The notes under the pieces were generated by a model that saw only the letters and a program-made list of their open reading frames with translations, had not been told where the DNA came from and did no database searches. DNA of 64,000 nucleotides, taken from assembly GCA_040757295.1 (NCBI GenBank), contig JBFLXH010000003.1, positions 1 to 64,000 on the forward strand, given 5' to 3'. Numbering within the stretch: position 1 is the stretch's first letter; every line of letters starts with the position of its first letter. This document shows positions 16,890 through 24,743 of this stretch, piece after piece. Both the position numbers and the translations under genes were made by a program. The stretch comes from JAGXSE01 sp040757295 (GTDB lineage: Bacteria; Bacillota; PH28-bin88).

Positions 16890-17102
16890 ATGGCTCCTCG
16901 GAAATCGGAACCACGTACTAAATTAGTAAGCGTTACCTTTACCGAAGACGAATACGAAGCCGTTAAGAAGGCAGCGTTGATGACCGACCGCAGTCTAGCT
17001 GCTCTTGTCCGGTGGGCTGCAATAAAGTACCTTAGAGAGGTGGACCTGCTGCCAAGCGGCGAGGTTGTAAAGGAGGAAATCGGTGATGAAAAATTGGTAT
17101 AA
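16890..17102 (+). CDS. Ribbon-helix-helix DNA-binding protein
   Basis: A 70-aa protein with the RHH pattern: strand KLVSVTFTEDEYEAV, helix KKAALMTDRS and helix LAALVRWAAIKYLREV. RHH proteins of this size are plasmid/ICE copy or partition regulators or relaxosome helpers; no relaxase is present here. ATG 16890 is preferred because TTGAGGTGGG lies upstream, and an earlier start at 16872 overlaps it. Likely represses its own promoter through the palindrome around the -10 box. Overlaps the next gene by 17 bases. Confidence 0.8.
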   Translation: MAPRKSEPRTKLVSVTFTEDEYEAVKKAALMTDRSLAALVRWAAIKYLREVDLLPSGEVVKEEIGDEKLV

Positions 17103-17595
17103 GATTGTCATACCGGTGGTAATAGCTGCTGCCACTGTCGGCGGATATTTAATTTTTTCAAAGCCTCAAGTGGTGACGCAACCAGCTAAAAATAATCAGG
17201 TTCAGGAACTAGTTGATGGATACATTTATGATGAGCAAACTGGACGGTATATTAACAAAACTACCGGTGTTTGGTATATCGTTAAGGACGGATATAAGGT
17301 AATACCCCCCGAAGAATATTTTGACCCCGATAAAATAGGTATCCCCAGCGGTATAAATATTTCAAACCGTCCCAATGATGTGTGGGAGCTAAAAGAGATA
17401 CGGGAGATAACTATTAAATCAGGAGATACGCTGGTTGACATTATCAACCCATACTTTATGAATGAGCATTTCAGAATGAATTATGAATGGTATGCCAAAC
17501 AGGTTTTGAAACTTAACAACATTATCGACCCTCACTTTATCAAGGCGCTAGACACATTGAAAATACCAATTTATATCGATAAAGAAGCTAAGTAG
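17086..17595 (+). CDS. Membrane-anchored protein with a LysM-like C-terminal region
   Basis: A 169-aa protein starting MKNWYKIVIPVVIAAATVGG, a signal anchor (residues ~5-24), followed by an extracytoplasmic region. The C-terminal TIKSGDTLVDIINPYFM ... VLKLNNIIDPHFIKALDTLK resembles a LysM peptidoglycan-binding fold (SGDTL, LN.I.DP). ATG 17086 has AAAGGAGGAAAT in front. It lies between the RHH regulator and the antiporter. A wall-associated role is plausible; the exact function is unknown. Confidence 0.65.
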   Translation: MKNWYKIVIPVVIAAATVGGYLIFSKPQVVTQPAKNNQVQELVDGYIYDEQTGRYINKTTGVWYIVKDGYKVIPPEEYFDPDKIGIPSGINISNRPNDVWELKEIREITIKSGDTLVDIINPYFMNEHFRMNYEWYAKQVLKLNNIIDPHFIKALDTLKIPIYIDKEAK

Positions 17596-17714
17596 TTGCT
17601 GGTTTATCGTTTTGACAAAGGTGTAGCTGCTCTTCCCTATTAGAAGGGTGTGGAGACGTATTTTGGAACACTAGGTGTTTTAGTTTGGTTTTTATGGAAA
17701 GGGAGAAAAGATAG

Positions 17715-19142
17715 TTGATCCTGTTATTATCTATTTTGTTACTTCTGGCCACTTTTTCGACCAAACTGATCTCTCGATTCGGCGTTCCCGGTTTAGTGAT
17801 TTTTTTGGGCTTGGGAATGCTTTTCGGGAGCGATGGCCTTAACCTAATATATTTTGATGACCCTTTACTAGCCCAGCGGATAGCCAATGTAGCCCTCATT
17901 ATTATCCTTTTTGAAGGTGGCTTTAATACCAAAAGAGAGGAATTACAGTCGTCCTTCAAACCAGCTTTTACCTTGGCGACGGTAGGTGTCTTTATTACCG
18001 CCGTAACTCTAGGACTGGCCACCCACTACATCGTTGGGCTCAGCCTCGAGGCCTCCCTACTGGTAGGGGCCATCGTTTCTTCCACCGATGCTGCAGCAGT
18101 TTTTTCTATTTTTCGCAATAAGAGCATTCAGCCCAAACTGGCCACCACCCTGAAAGCCGAATCTGCCTCCAACGATCCAATGGCCATTATCCTGACCATA
18201 GCTCTGCTCGACTATATGAAGAATACAAATTTCAACCTTTTTCCCTTTATCGCTCACTTAATGTGGCAGATTGTGGCCGGAATTGGTGTGGGGTACTTGT
18301 TCGGTAAGCTTGGACCCTATCTCTTTAACCGGGCCCGCCTTGAATCGGGTGGTTTTTACTATGTTTTGAGTCTCGGTTTCTGCTATTTGAGCTTCGGAGT
18401 AGCGGAGATAATCAAAGCCAACGGCTTCCTCGCTGTATTCATAGCTGGTTATTTGCTGGGGAACAGCAAGTTCGTCTACAAGCAGGGAATAGCCCGCTTC
18501 CTAGAAGGCACCTCCACTTTCTGCAACATCATTCTCTTTCTAATGCTGGGGCTGCTGGTCTTTCCTTCGCAACTTCCCGCCTTTATCAAGGAGGGGGTGT
18601 TTATTGCTCTGCTGCTAATGCTAGTGGCACGGCCGACAGCGGTCTTTTTAACGACACTGTTCTGGGATTACAACCTCAAGGAAAAATTATTCCTCTGTTG
18701 GGGAGGTATAAGGGGCGCAGTCCCCATTGTACTGGCCACTTACCCCTACGTTGCAGGAGTCGACCACAGCAACTATTTTTTTAACGTCGTGTTCTTCATC
18801 GTTTTACTAACAGCCTTAATCCAGGGGTCATCCCTCGACATTTTAGCCCACAAGCTCAAGTTATTTGCTGGAACCAAAAAGACTTCTCCCCATTCCCTGG
18901 AGTTAATCTCCACGGAAAATACCAAATGCGAGTTGTTGGAGTTTGAAGTGGAAAAAGGGTCTTCTTTGATCGGTAAGCGTTTGGAGCATATCCCTCTACC
19001 AAAGACCACGCTGGTTACTGCCATTGTAAGACATGTCGATATAGTACCTCCCAGGGGTGACACGGAGATCCAGGAGGGAGATATCTTATTTATCCTGACC
19101 TACCAGGAAGATAAAGAGCACCTGATAGCTCTGCTGGAGTAG
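17715..19142 (+). CDS. K+(Na+)/H+ antiporter, CPA1 type with TrkA-C domain (NhaP2/CvrA-like)
   Basis: A 475-aa cation/proton antiporter. About 12 membrane segments; conserved SSTDAAAVFSIFRN and ESASNDPMA motifs carry the ion-binding Asp residues, and GIRGAVPIVLAT is typical of NhaP2/CvrA. The last ~80 residues (LEFEVEKGSSLIGKRLEHI...GDILFIL) form a TrkA-C regulatory domain. The start is TTG 17715 after AAAGGGAGAAAAG. It is the only recognisable metabolic cargo of the element and could help the host withstand K+, Na+ or alkaline stress. Confidence 0.9.
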   Translation: MILLLSILLLLATFSTKLISRFGVPGLVIFLGLGMLFGSDGLNLIYFDDPLLAQRIANVALIIILFEGGFNTKREELQSSFKPAFTLATVGVFITAVTLGLATHYIVGLSLEASLLVGAIVSSTDAAAVFSIFRNKSIQPKLATTLKAESASNDPMAIILTIALLDYMKNTNFNLFPFIAHLMWQIVAGIGVGYLFGKLGPYLFNRARLESGGFYYVLSLGFCYLSFGVAEIIKANGFLAVFIAGYLLGNSKFVYKQGIARFLEGTSTFCNIILFLMLGLLVFPSQLPAFIKEGVFIALLLMLVARPTAVFLTTLFWDYNLKEKLFLCWGGIRGAVPIVLATYPYVAGVDHSNYFFNVVFFIVLLTALIQGSSLDILAHKLKLFAGTKKTSPHSLELISTENTKCELLEFEVEKGSSLIGKRLEHIPLPKTTLVTAIVRHVDIVPPRGDTEIQEGDILFILTYQEDKEHLIALLE

Positions 19143-19155
19143 CCTAAGATAAGAG

Positions 19156-19296
19156 ATTCTTTATTGCATTGTTTCTCGCCTAGAATTGGCTAAACTAAAA
19201 TCTATTATCCGAGAAATTGACGATAGCGCTTTCGTAGCCATAGAAAATGTTCACGAGGTACTTGGGGGAGGGTTCCGCAAACGAGTAATTCATTAA
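19156..19296 (+). pseudogene. C-terminal fragment of a YitT/DUF2179 membrane protein
   Basis: Reading from 19156, the frame gives ILYCIVSRLELAKLKSIIRE, then IDDSAFVAIENVHEVLGGGF and a stop at 19294. This is the end of YitT-family proteins (DUF2179 domain), which usually have five membrane segments before it. There is no start or upstream part, so it is a relic left 13 bases after the antiporter stop, probably from a recombination that brought in the cargo. Confidence 0.75.
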
Positions 19297-19421
19297 ATGT
19301 TCAGCCGGTAAGAGTAGCTATTGCCTAAGCTGGGCGTGTCGAAACTCGTGAGATTTTTTGGAAGCCCTCTTTTAAGTTCCTAGCATACATCCTATAATAA
19401 TAACATAGGAGGTGAAATCTG

Positions 19422-19667
19422 GTGAACGAGCTACTTACTACCAATGAAACGGCTGAAATCCTCGGAATATCGCCCATTGCGGTCGCCAATCTCCTTCGGG
19501 ATAAGAAACTGCCAGGTATCAAGAAACGAGGTATTGACGGAATTGACCGCTGGTTCATCAGGCGGGAAGACGTTGCCCTCTACTGCGCCGGGTTGGCTAT
19601 TTTCAATATGCTCCAGCACAAAGCCAGAATTAGAGGGCAAGCTGTGGAGGAAGGTGTCCCCCTGTGA
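19422..19667 (+). CDS. HTH excisionase-like protein (candidate recombination directionality factor)
   Basis: An 81-aa protein with an HTH_17/MerR-like domain: LLTTNETAEILGISPIAVANLLRDKKLPGIK...RWFIRREDVALY. Small HTH proteins of this type act as excisionases or recombinase regulators. GTG 19422 follows TAGGAGGTGAAAT. Its stop overlaps the recombinase GTG start (GTGA), so both are made together; TATAAT near 19392 is a likely -10. The assignment as directionality factor is inferred from position and fold. Confidence 0.75.
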   Translation: MNELLTTNETAEILGISPIAVANLLRDKKLPGIKKRGIDGIDRWFIRREDVALYCAGLAIFNMLQHKARIRGQAVEEGVPL

Positions 19668-21733
19668 GTAGAGCCGTTGGATATGTAAGGGTAAGTACAG
19701 AAGAACAGACCCAGCACGGTTACTCCCTGGAAGCCCAAACCGAAGCAATAAAGAAATACTGCGAAATTCAAGGTTGGGAACTATTACGGATTTACCGCGA
19801 TGATGGATACAGTGGCGCTTCTATGGAAAGACCAGCATTGGAACAACTCCTTGCAGACCTGCACCTGCGCCATTTCGATACTGTTGTCGTTTGGAAGCTG
19901 GACAGATTGAGCCGCAACTTAAAAGATACTCTCTATCTCCTCGATGATGTCTTTGAGAAGAACGAGATAGGTTTTACCAGCATACAAGAAAAATTTGATA
20001 CAACCACAGCTTTTGGAAAAGCCGCAATGCAGATAGTTGCTGTTTTCGCTCAACTGGAGAGAGAAATGATTACCGAAAGGATGAAGATGGGAAAGTACCA
20101 AAAGGCACGGCTGGGACAGTTTCCGGGCGGTCACGTGCTATACGGTTACAAGAAAAATCCCTCAACTTGCGAGTTCGAGGTTAACGAAGAGGAAGCCCGG
20201 ATTATCAAGTTAATCTACCACTGGTACGTGTATGGCGATGAAAGCGGCCAACCACTGGGGATGGAAGCTATAGCGGATAAACTAACGCAAATGGGTATCC
20301 TCCCTCCCTCTGCTGTCCGTGGAGTTCGAGTAGGAGTCAGAGGCAAGAGAGGTCAAAAAGGTGAATACGTCAAGCACTGGTCAAACGCTACTGTCAGACA
20401 GATTCTTACCCATCAGGCATACATAGGTAAGAATTACTTTGGTAGGGATGGTAAGAATGCCGAACCAGACAAGATAGAGGATGACTGGATTGTTATTCCC
20501 TTCCCTCCTATTGTAGACGAGTACATCTATCAGTTAGCACAAGAAAGAAGAAACAGAGCAAAGTTCTGGCAGAGAAAACACGAAACGCCATTGCTTACTG
20601 GCATTATTCACTGTGGCATATGCGGTTTACAGTTTAGAGGAACCTATGACCACGGAACAACGGCGGTTTACTCCTGCTACGGCAGACTTAAACGCTACCA
20701 CAGAGATGGGAGTCCCACATGCGACTCTCCAAGAATTCCTGCTGACTGGCTTGACCAACAGGTTGTGTTGAAGGTACTGGAGGCTTTGCAGAAACCAGAA
20801 CAAATGAAAGAAGCGATTATGGCTCACTTAGAAAGTTGGGAGCGAAGAAAACGAGAACTGGAGCTTCTAGTTGGGCCTTCAGTAAAACAGATGAAGGAAT
20901 TTGAGGATGAGCAGGAAAGGTTGAACTACCTCTTCCGCAAAGGAAGAATATCGGTATCAGAATACGAGAAGGAAGCTTCTACGCTGGATAAGAAGATAGC
21001 TGAACTCCGTGAGCAGCATAAACACCAAACTAATGAACTCCGTCACCTACAGAAGCTTGAAAAGGACTTAGACTTTATCAAGCAGGCTCTTGAGAACGGC
21101 TACTGGAAAGTAGAGTACGAAGCACTGCAAAGCGAAATAAAAATGATATGGGACACCGCTTTAACTATTGACAATAAGACAGGAGAGGTAGTTGTTACCA
21201 CTCCCAGAGAGGAAAAGAAAGTTACTATTGACTTCAGCAATGCTGACGAACAAGTTCAAGAACAGGAAGAACTGCTTACTCTTGCTATGCACGGAGGTGG
21301 TAAGATTGCAACACGTCAGCTATTTGATAAGCTCCATATTACCGTTCACGTATACCATGACCGAGTGGAGGTGAGAGGGTTAATACCAGTCGGGAATATC
21401 AATATTAGTTCGTTTCCACACCCAATAAGGAGGTGTGGTCCCCCCAGCGCCCGCGGCCTGCCAACCCCTATCATGTCATCGAATTTAAGCTGGATGAATT
21501 TCGCCAAATCCTTGGTCGTTATTTCCAGGAAGTGGCTGTTTTCGGCCAGGGTTTCGCCAAACCGGTCATCTTTCGAAACCTGGCCAACCCCCAGGCAGAG
21601 AGGGTGCACCTGGTACAGGTGCCGGTCCGCCTGCTACCATACCGAAACGGAAGCAAGCACTACAACTCCTTGTCGGCACCCTCCAGGCTGCGAGATGCCT
21701 CGGCGGATATTAAGCAATCCCTGTACTTTGTGA
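19664..21733 (+). CDS. int: Large serine recombinase (integrase) of the element
   Basis: Integrates and excises the element. N-terminal resolvase domain (YVRVSTEEQTQHGYSLEAQ with the nucleophile Ser11, the VWKLDRLSRN and QLEREMITER motifs), Recombinase domain (~165-270), zinc ribbon CGICGLQF...C...C (~315-360) and a coiled coil (~385-475). The frame does not stop before attR: codons after 584 are read from the host methyltransferase gene in another frame, giving 689 aa. In the circular form the frame would instead run from TTT(21413) through the left end and stop at 9179-9181, giving 604 aa. The start is GTG 19664, overlapping the HTH gene. Confidence 0.92.
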   Translation: MSRAVGYVRVSTEEQTQHGYSLEAQTEAIKKYCEIQGWELLRIYRDDGYSGASMERPALEQLLADLHLRHFDTVVVWKLDRLSRNLKDTLYLLDDVFEKNEIGFTSIQEKFDTTTAFGKAAMQIVAVFAQLEREMITERMKMGKYQKARLGQFPGGHVLYGYKKNPSTCEFEVNEEEARIIKLIYHWYVYGDESGQPLGMEAIADKLTQMGILPPSAVRGVRVGVRGKRGQKGEYVKHWSNATVRQILTHQAYIGKNYFGRDGKNAEPDKIEDDWIVIPFPPIVDEYIYQLAQERRNRAKFWQRKHETPLLTGIIHCGICGLQFRGTYDHGTTAVYSCYGRLKRYHRDGSPTCDSPRIPADWLDQQVVLKVLEALQKPEQMKEAIMAHLESWERRKRELELLVGPSVKQMKEFEDEQERLNYLFRKGRISVSEYEKEASTLDKKIAELREQHKHQTNELRHLQKLEKDLDFIKQALENGYWKVEYEALQSEIKMIWDTALTIDNKTGEVVVTTPREEKKVTIDFSNADEQVQEQEELLTLAMHGGGKIATRQLFDKLHITVHVYHDRVEVRGLIPVGNINISSFPHPIRRCGPPSARGLPTPIMSSNLSWMNFAKSLVVISRKWLFSARVSPNRSSFETWPTPRQRGCTWYRCRSACYHTETEASTTTPCRHPPGCEMPRRILSNPCTL
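21393..21439. promoter_or_regulatory. attR: attR of the integrative element
   Basis: Right junction: element arm CAATATTAGTTCGTT, core TC at 21415-21416, then host CACACCCAATAAGGAGG. The arm is the inverted repeat of the left element arm (14 of 15 bases). Joining the two arms around TC gives an attP of about 48 bp with 20 of 23 arm positions symmetrical. Confidence 0.85.
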
Positions 21734-21807
21734 TACTCGCCCAGAAACAGGGAGGCGCCGCCAGGTTTACCCTTCCGGCCAATGATGTTTGTTATTACTG
21801 GACTTAA
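21417..21807 (+). pseudogene. SAM methyltransferase gene, 3' part, displaced by the element
   Basis: Continues the gene broken at 9119: the codon TC+C gives Ser, then TPNKEVWSPQRPRPANPYHV, the FKLDEFRQILGRYFQEVAVFGQGF block typical of the C-terminal part of sugar/lipid methyltransferases, and a stop at 21805-21807. A GTG at 21433 after AAGGAG could in principle start an independent 124-aa product, but that would lack the SAM-binding fold. Overlaps the recombinase frame until 21733. Confidence 0.85.
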
Positions 21808-21826
21808 TCCTTGGAGGAACAAGAAA

Positions 21827-22645
21827 TTGCTAGTTTCTGTAATCATTCCGGTGCACAATCAACTGGCGTATACCAGGCAATGCCTGAACTCCCTGTTTGT
21901 TACGGAGAATGGCATCCGGCAGGAAGTCATCGTGATCGATAATGCCTCATCGGACGGCACCGCCTCTTACCTGCAGGAAAAGGGCCGCAGGCTTAAAACA
22001 ATCCGCAATTCCACCAACGATGGGTTTGCCCGCGCCTGCAACCTGGGCGCCCGCGCCGCCGCCGGAAGGTACCTATGTTTTTTAAACAACGATACCATTT
22101 GCCAGTCGGGCTGGCTTAGCTCGCTGCTGGCGTTAATAGAATCTGAGCCTCGCATCGGGGTAGTTGGCAGCAAGCTGCTGTATCCCGACGGGACCGTTCA
22201 GCACGCGGGGGTAGTGATTTCCGGAGAAAATCCCATTGTGCCGGTGCTTATCTACCAGGGGGCCCCCGCCAAAGCTCCTTATGTCAACAAGACCCGAGAC
22301 TTTCAAGCAGTGAGTGGGGCAAGCATGCTGGTGCGGCGACAGGTGTTCGAAGCGGCGGGAGGATTTGACGAGGGTTACATTAACGGCTGCGAAGACCTGG
22401 ACTTCTGTTTTGAAGTCAGGCGGCTGGGATACCGGATAGTCTATACGCCGGCCAGCGTCCTCTGCCACTTTGAATCCAGCACTCCGGGCCGGCACAGGTA
22501 CATCCTGGAGAACCGGGCTCGGCTGCAGGCCAAATGGCTGGGAAAGATCACGGCTGATGCGGCCCAGTATTACCGGCAAGACGGTTTTGACCAAGTCCCC
22601 CATTTCTTTAATGCATCCAGGAAAATGAGGCAAATAAAGGGATGA
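21827..22645 (+). CDS. Glycosyltransferase family 2 (paralog of 7868-8692)
   Basis: GT-A glycosyltransferase. Visible motifs: VSVIIPVHNQLAYTRQCL, VIDNASSDGT, DGFARACNLGARAA, LCFLNNDT and GCEDLDFCFEVRRLGY. It matches the gene at 7868 almost block for block, so the pair arose by duplication around the methyltransferase. TTG 21827 is preferred: TTGGAGGA lies 9 bases upstream and the protein then starts like the family (LVSVIIPVHN). ATG 21782 is possible but has no SD and overlaps the previous gene. Confidence 0.88.
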   Translation: MLVSVIIPVHNQLAYTRQCLNSLFVTENGIRQEVIVIDNASSDGTASYLQEKGRRLKTIRNSTNDGFARACNLGARAAAGRYLCFLNNDTICQSGWLSSLLALIESEPRIGVVGSKLLYPDGTVQHAGVVISGENPIVPVLIYQGAPAKAPYVNKTRDFQAVSGASMLVRRQVFEAAGGFDEGYINGCEDLDFCFEVRRLGYRIVYTPASVLCHFESSTPGRHRYILENRARLQAKWLGKITADAAQYYRQDGFDQVPHFFNASRKMRQIKG

Positions 22646-23373
22646 CAAAAACCATGGCAACTACTCAGGAATTATTGGAACTGGAAAGGTTCATGATCCG
22701 GCGGGGAGGTTGGACCTACCTGCGCCTCATCTATTTGCTGGACAGTTTACAGCAAATCCCGCTGCCCCGGAACGTCCTCTCCTATGGCTGCGGCATGGGT
22801 TTCCATGAATATTACCTCGCCAGAGCCTTTCCGTCTGTTCAGATTGATGCCCTGGATATTGACAGCCGGGCTATCGGATACGCTTGCCGCCACTACCATG
22901 CCCCCAACCTGCGCTTTATCTTGGGGGATTACCAGCAGGTCAGGCAGGCTTACGACCTGGTTTTTTCCATCGAGGTGCTGGAACACATCCCTGAACCGTG
23001 GCCAGTATTAACTGCTATGTGCCGACATGCGAACTACCTGTTCCTGTTAGTGCCCCAGTGGCACAATACTACCCCGGAACAAAAAGAACACCTGCGCCGT
23101 GCACTCGGGCACCAGCACGTGGGATTCACCCGGCAAGAGATATGTAAGCACTTGAGAGCCAACGGGTTCCGGATGCTCAAACATTCCAACTGTTACTGGG
23201 AAGACCGGGGCGGTCTGGCCCGGCGGTTATTGGAGAAGGTGGGAACTCCGGACACGGAAACCACCGATATCTTCCGGCGGCTGTTCCGGCTGGACTTGCG
23301 GGAAGGCAGCATCCCCAGCCGGGACGGCAGGGGATTGGCCCAAGGGCTCAAGGTACTGGCTTGTAAAACCTAG
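22642..23373 (+). CDS. SAM-dependent methyltransferase
   Basis: A 243-aa class I methyltransferase: VLSYGCGMGFHEYYLAR as motif I (with Tyr-Gly in place of Asp-Val-Gly), DALDIDSRAIGYA as motif II, and DLVFSIEVLEHIPEP. ATG 22642 overlaps the stop of the glycosyltransferase (ATGA), so the two are translationally coupled and likely act on the same glycan. No close functional assignment is possible. Confidence 0.8.
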   Translation: MTKTMATTQELLELERFMIRRGGWTYLRLIYLLDSLQQIPLPRNVLSYGCGMGFHEYYLARAFPSVQIDALDIDSRAIGYACRHYHAPNLRFILGDYQQVRQAYDLVFSIEVLEHIPEPWPVLTAMCRHANYLFLLVPQWHNTTPEQKEHLRRALGHQHVGFTRQEICKHLRANGFRMLKHSNCYWEDRGGLARRLLEKVGTPDTETTDIFRRLFRLDLREGSIPSRDGRGLAQGLKVLACKT

Positions 23374-23567
23374 CCGGTGCGGGGGAGCCGTTAACAGGCA
23401 CCCATACTTCCCACATATAAAAAGGTAATCTGCCCGCTTCAAGGCAAAGAGACTCACCCAGCGTAAAAGTTGTATCCCTAGCCAATTGGAAAGGGCTAAA
23501 CCAAGCTAAGCTGCTCCTGCAGGACTGTCCCGCAGCAGGGCAAAAGGAAATCGAAGGGGAATTTCCC

Positions 23568-24743
23568 ATGACGGATAATCCTATCAGGGACATCATCATG
23601 ATCGGCTACCATCCATGGAAGACATTTGAAGATCAGGGGTTCCGCACCCGACCGGGTCACCTGGTTGAGACTATGAGCCGTACTTCCCAAGTTGGAAAAG
23701 TGCTGTATGTACCCCCGGCCGATCAACCAGGGTTACTCCGCAAATACCCGCCAGTCCTGGCAGGCCCGTGGTGGGAGGTATACGCGCCCCTGCCCCGGGT
23801 ATGGGCAGTAGACTTCCGGCCAGGGGTGCCTGTTGACCTGGATGCACCGGCACTGGTGACTGCAATAGCCAGGAAGCTGGACTTTTCCGACCCGGTGCTC
23901 TGGCTAAGTTCTCCTCTGGCTACCCCGTACATCCGCCGGGTGGGAGAACGACTGGTTGTGTTTGACGCAGTGGACAACTGGCTGGAACACCTCCAGTTCC
24001 GCGGAGCAAAAGAACAGGTAGCGCAAGGTTACCAGACCATCAGGGAGCAGGCGGACGTCATCTTTACCGTCTCAACCGGTTTGGCCAAAATTTTGTCCGG
24101 CTGCCGGGGACAGGTTCACTGGATCCCCAATGGAGTAGACGTTGACTTTCTACAGGCTGCGGCTCGCACGGAGCCTCCGGACCTGCTGGGCTTGCGGCGA
24201 CCGCTCCTGGGGTACGTGGGAGTAATCCAGGAACGAGTTGACACCGGCCTCTTGGGCTACCTGGCAACCCAAATGCCCCATGCCACCATAGTGCTGGTCG
24301 GGCCGGTCCAGGAAGCAATCCGCCAAGCACTGGCCCGGTATCCCAATATCCGCTTCCTGGGTTTACGCCATTACCTGAAGGTACCCGGTTACATCAAAAG
24401 GTTTGACGTGTGCCTGCTTCCTCATTTCGTCAATTCCCTGACTGAGAGCATGGATCCAATAAAACTATATGAGTACCTGGCCCTGGGGAAACCAGTGGTA
24501 GCTACCCGGGTGGCGGGTGCCAAGCGACTGCAGGAACTGATCTACCTGGCACAGACCCCCAAAGAATTTTATGTGCGCGTACTGCAGGCCTTGCAGGAAT
24601 CTCCCGGCCCGGCACTCCGGCGTATCCGGGCAGCCAGGTCTCAGGGGTGGCAGCAGCGGGTGAATTTGATGCTGTCTTGCCTGGAGCGAGTAAGAAGGAA
24701 CGCACTATCCCAGGGAATTGAAGGGCAGCCCCCCTTGCCCTAA
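23568..24743 (+). CDS. Glycosyltransferase, GT1/GT4-like (GT-B fold)
   Basis: A 391-aa GT-B type transferase resembling TuaH-like group 1 enzymes. N-terminal domain with HPWKTFEDQGFRTRPGHL; VVFDAVDNWLEH and ADVIFTVSTGLAKIL mid-protein; WIPNGVDVDFL linker; and the C-terminal FDVCLLPHFVNSLTESMDPIKLYEYLALGKPVVAT donor-binding block with its Glu. ATG 23568 follows GAAGGGGAA. Closes the glycan locus. Acceptor and donor are unknown. Confidence 0.85.
   Translation: MTDNPIRDIIMIGYHPWKTFEDQGFRTRPGHLVETMSRTSQVGKVLYVPPADQPGLLRKYPPVLAGPWWEVYAPLPRVWAVDFRPGVPVDLDAPALVTAIARKLDFSDPVLWLSSPLATPYIRRVGERLVVFDAVDNWLEHLQFRGAKEQVAQGYQTIREQADVIFTVSTGLAKILSGCRGQVHWIPNGVDVDFLQAAARTEPPDLLGLRRPLLGYVGVIQERVDTGLLGYLATQMPHATIVLVGPVQEAIRQALARYPNIRFLGLRHYLKVPGYIKRFDVCLLPHFVNSLTESMDPIKLYEYLALGKPVVATRVAGAKRLQELIYLAQTPKEFYVRVLQALQESPGPALRRIRAARSQGWQQRVNLMLSCLERVRRNALSQGIEGQPPLP

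Larger units (their letters stand above)
9120..21416. mobile_element. 12,297-bp integrative element with serine recombinase and replication module
   Basis: Inserted in the methyltransferase gene 8719-9119/21417-21807. Gene order, all plus strand: unknown 441-aa protein, small Cys protein, modular basic protein, DUF5659-like, primase-helicase, iteron-rich origin-like region, unknown small genes, RHH regulator, membrane-anchored protein, K+/H+ antiporter, YitT fragment, HTH excisionase-like, serine recombinase. No relaxase, type IV secretion, capsid, portal or terminase gene is recognisable, so it is neither a clear ICE nor a clear prophage. It is visibly more A+T-rich than its host flanks. It could be a mobilisable or satellite-like element that replicates after excision. 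Confidence 0.9.

Noticed and set aside
16890..17102. RHH protein as evidence for conjugative mobilisation
   Set aside because: No relaxase or oriT-like sequence is recognisable, so a simple autorepressor is the more cautious reading.
23374..23567. Possible riboswitch before the GT4-like gene
   Set aside because: There is a hairpin (CTGCT...AGCAG) but I could not match any known class and saw no terminator.
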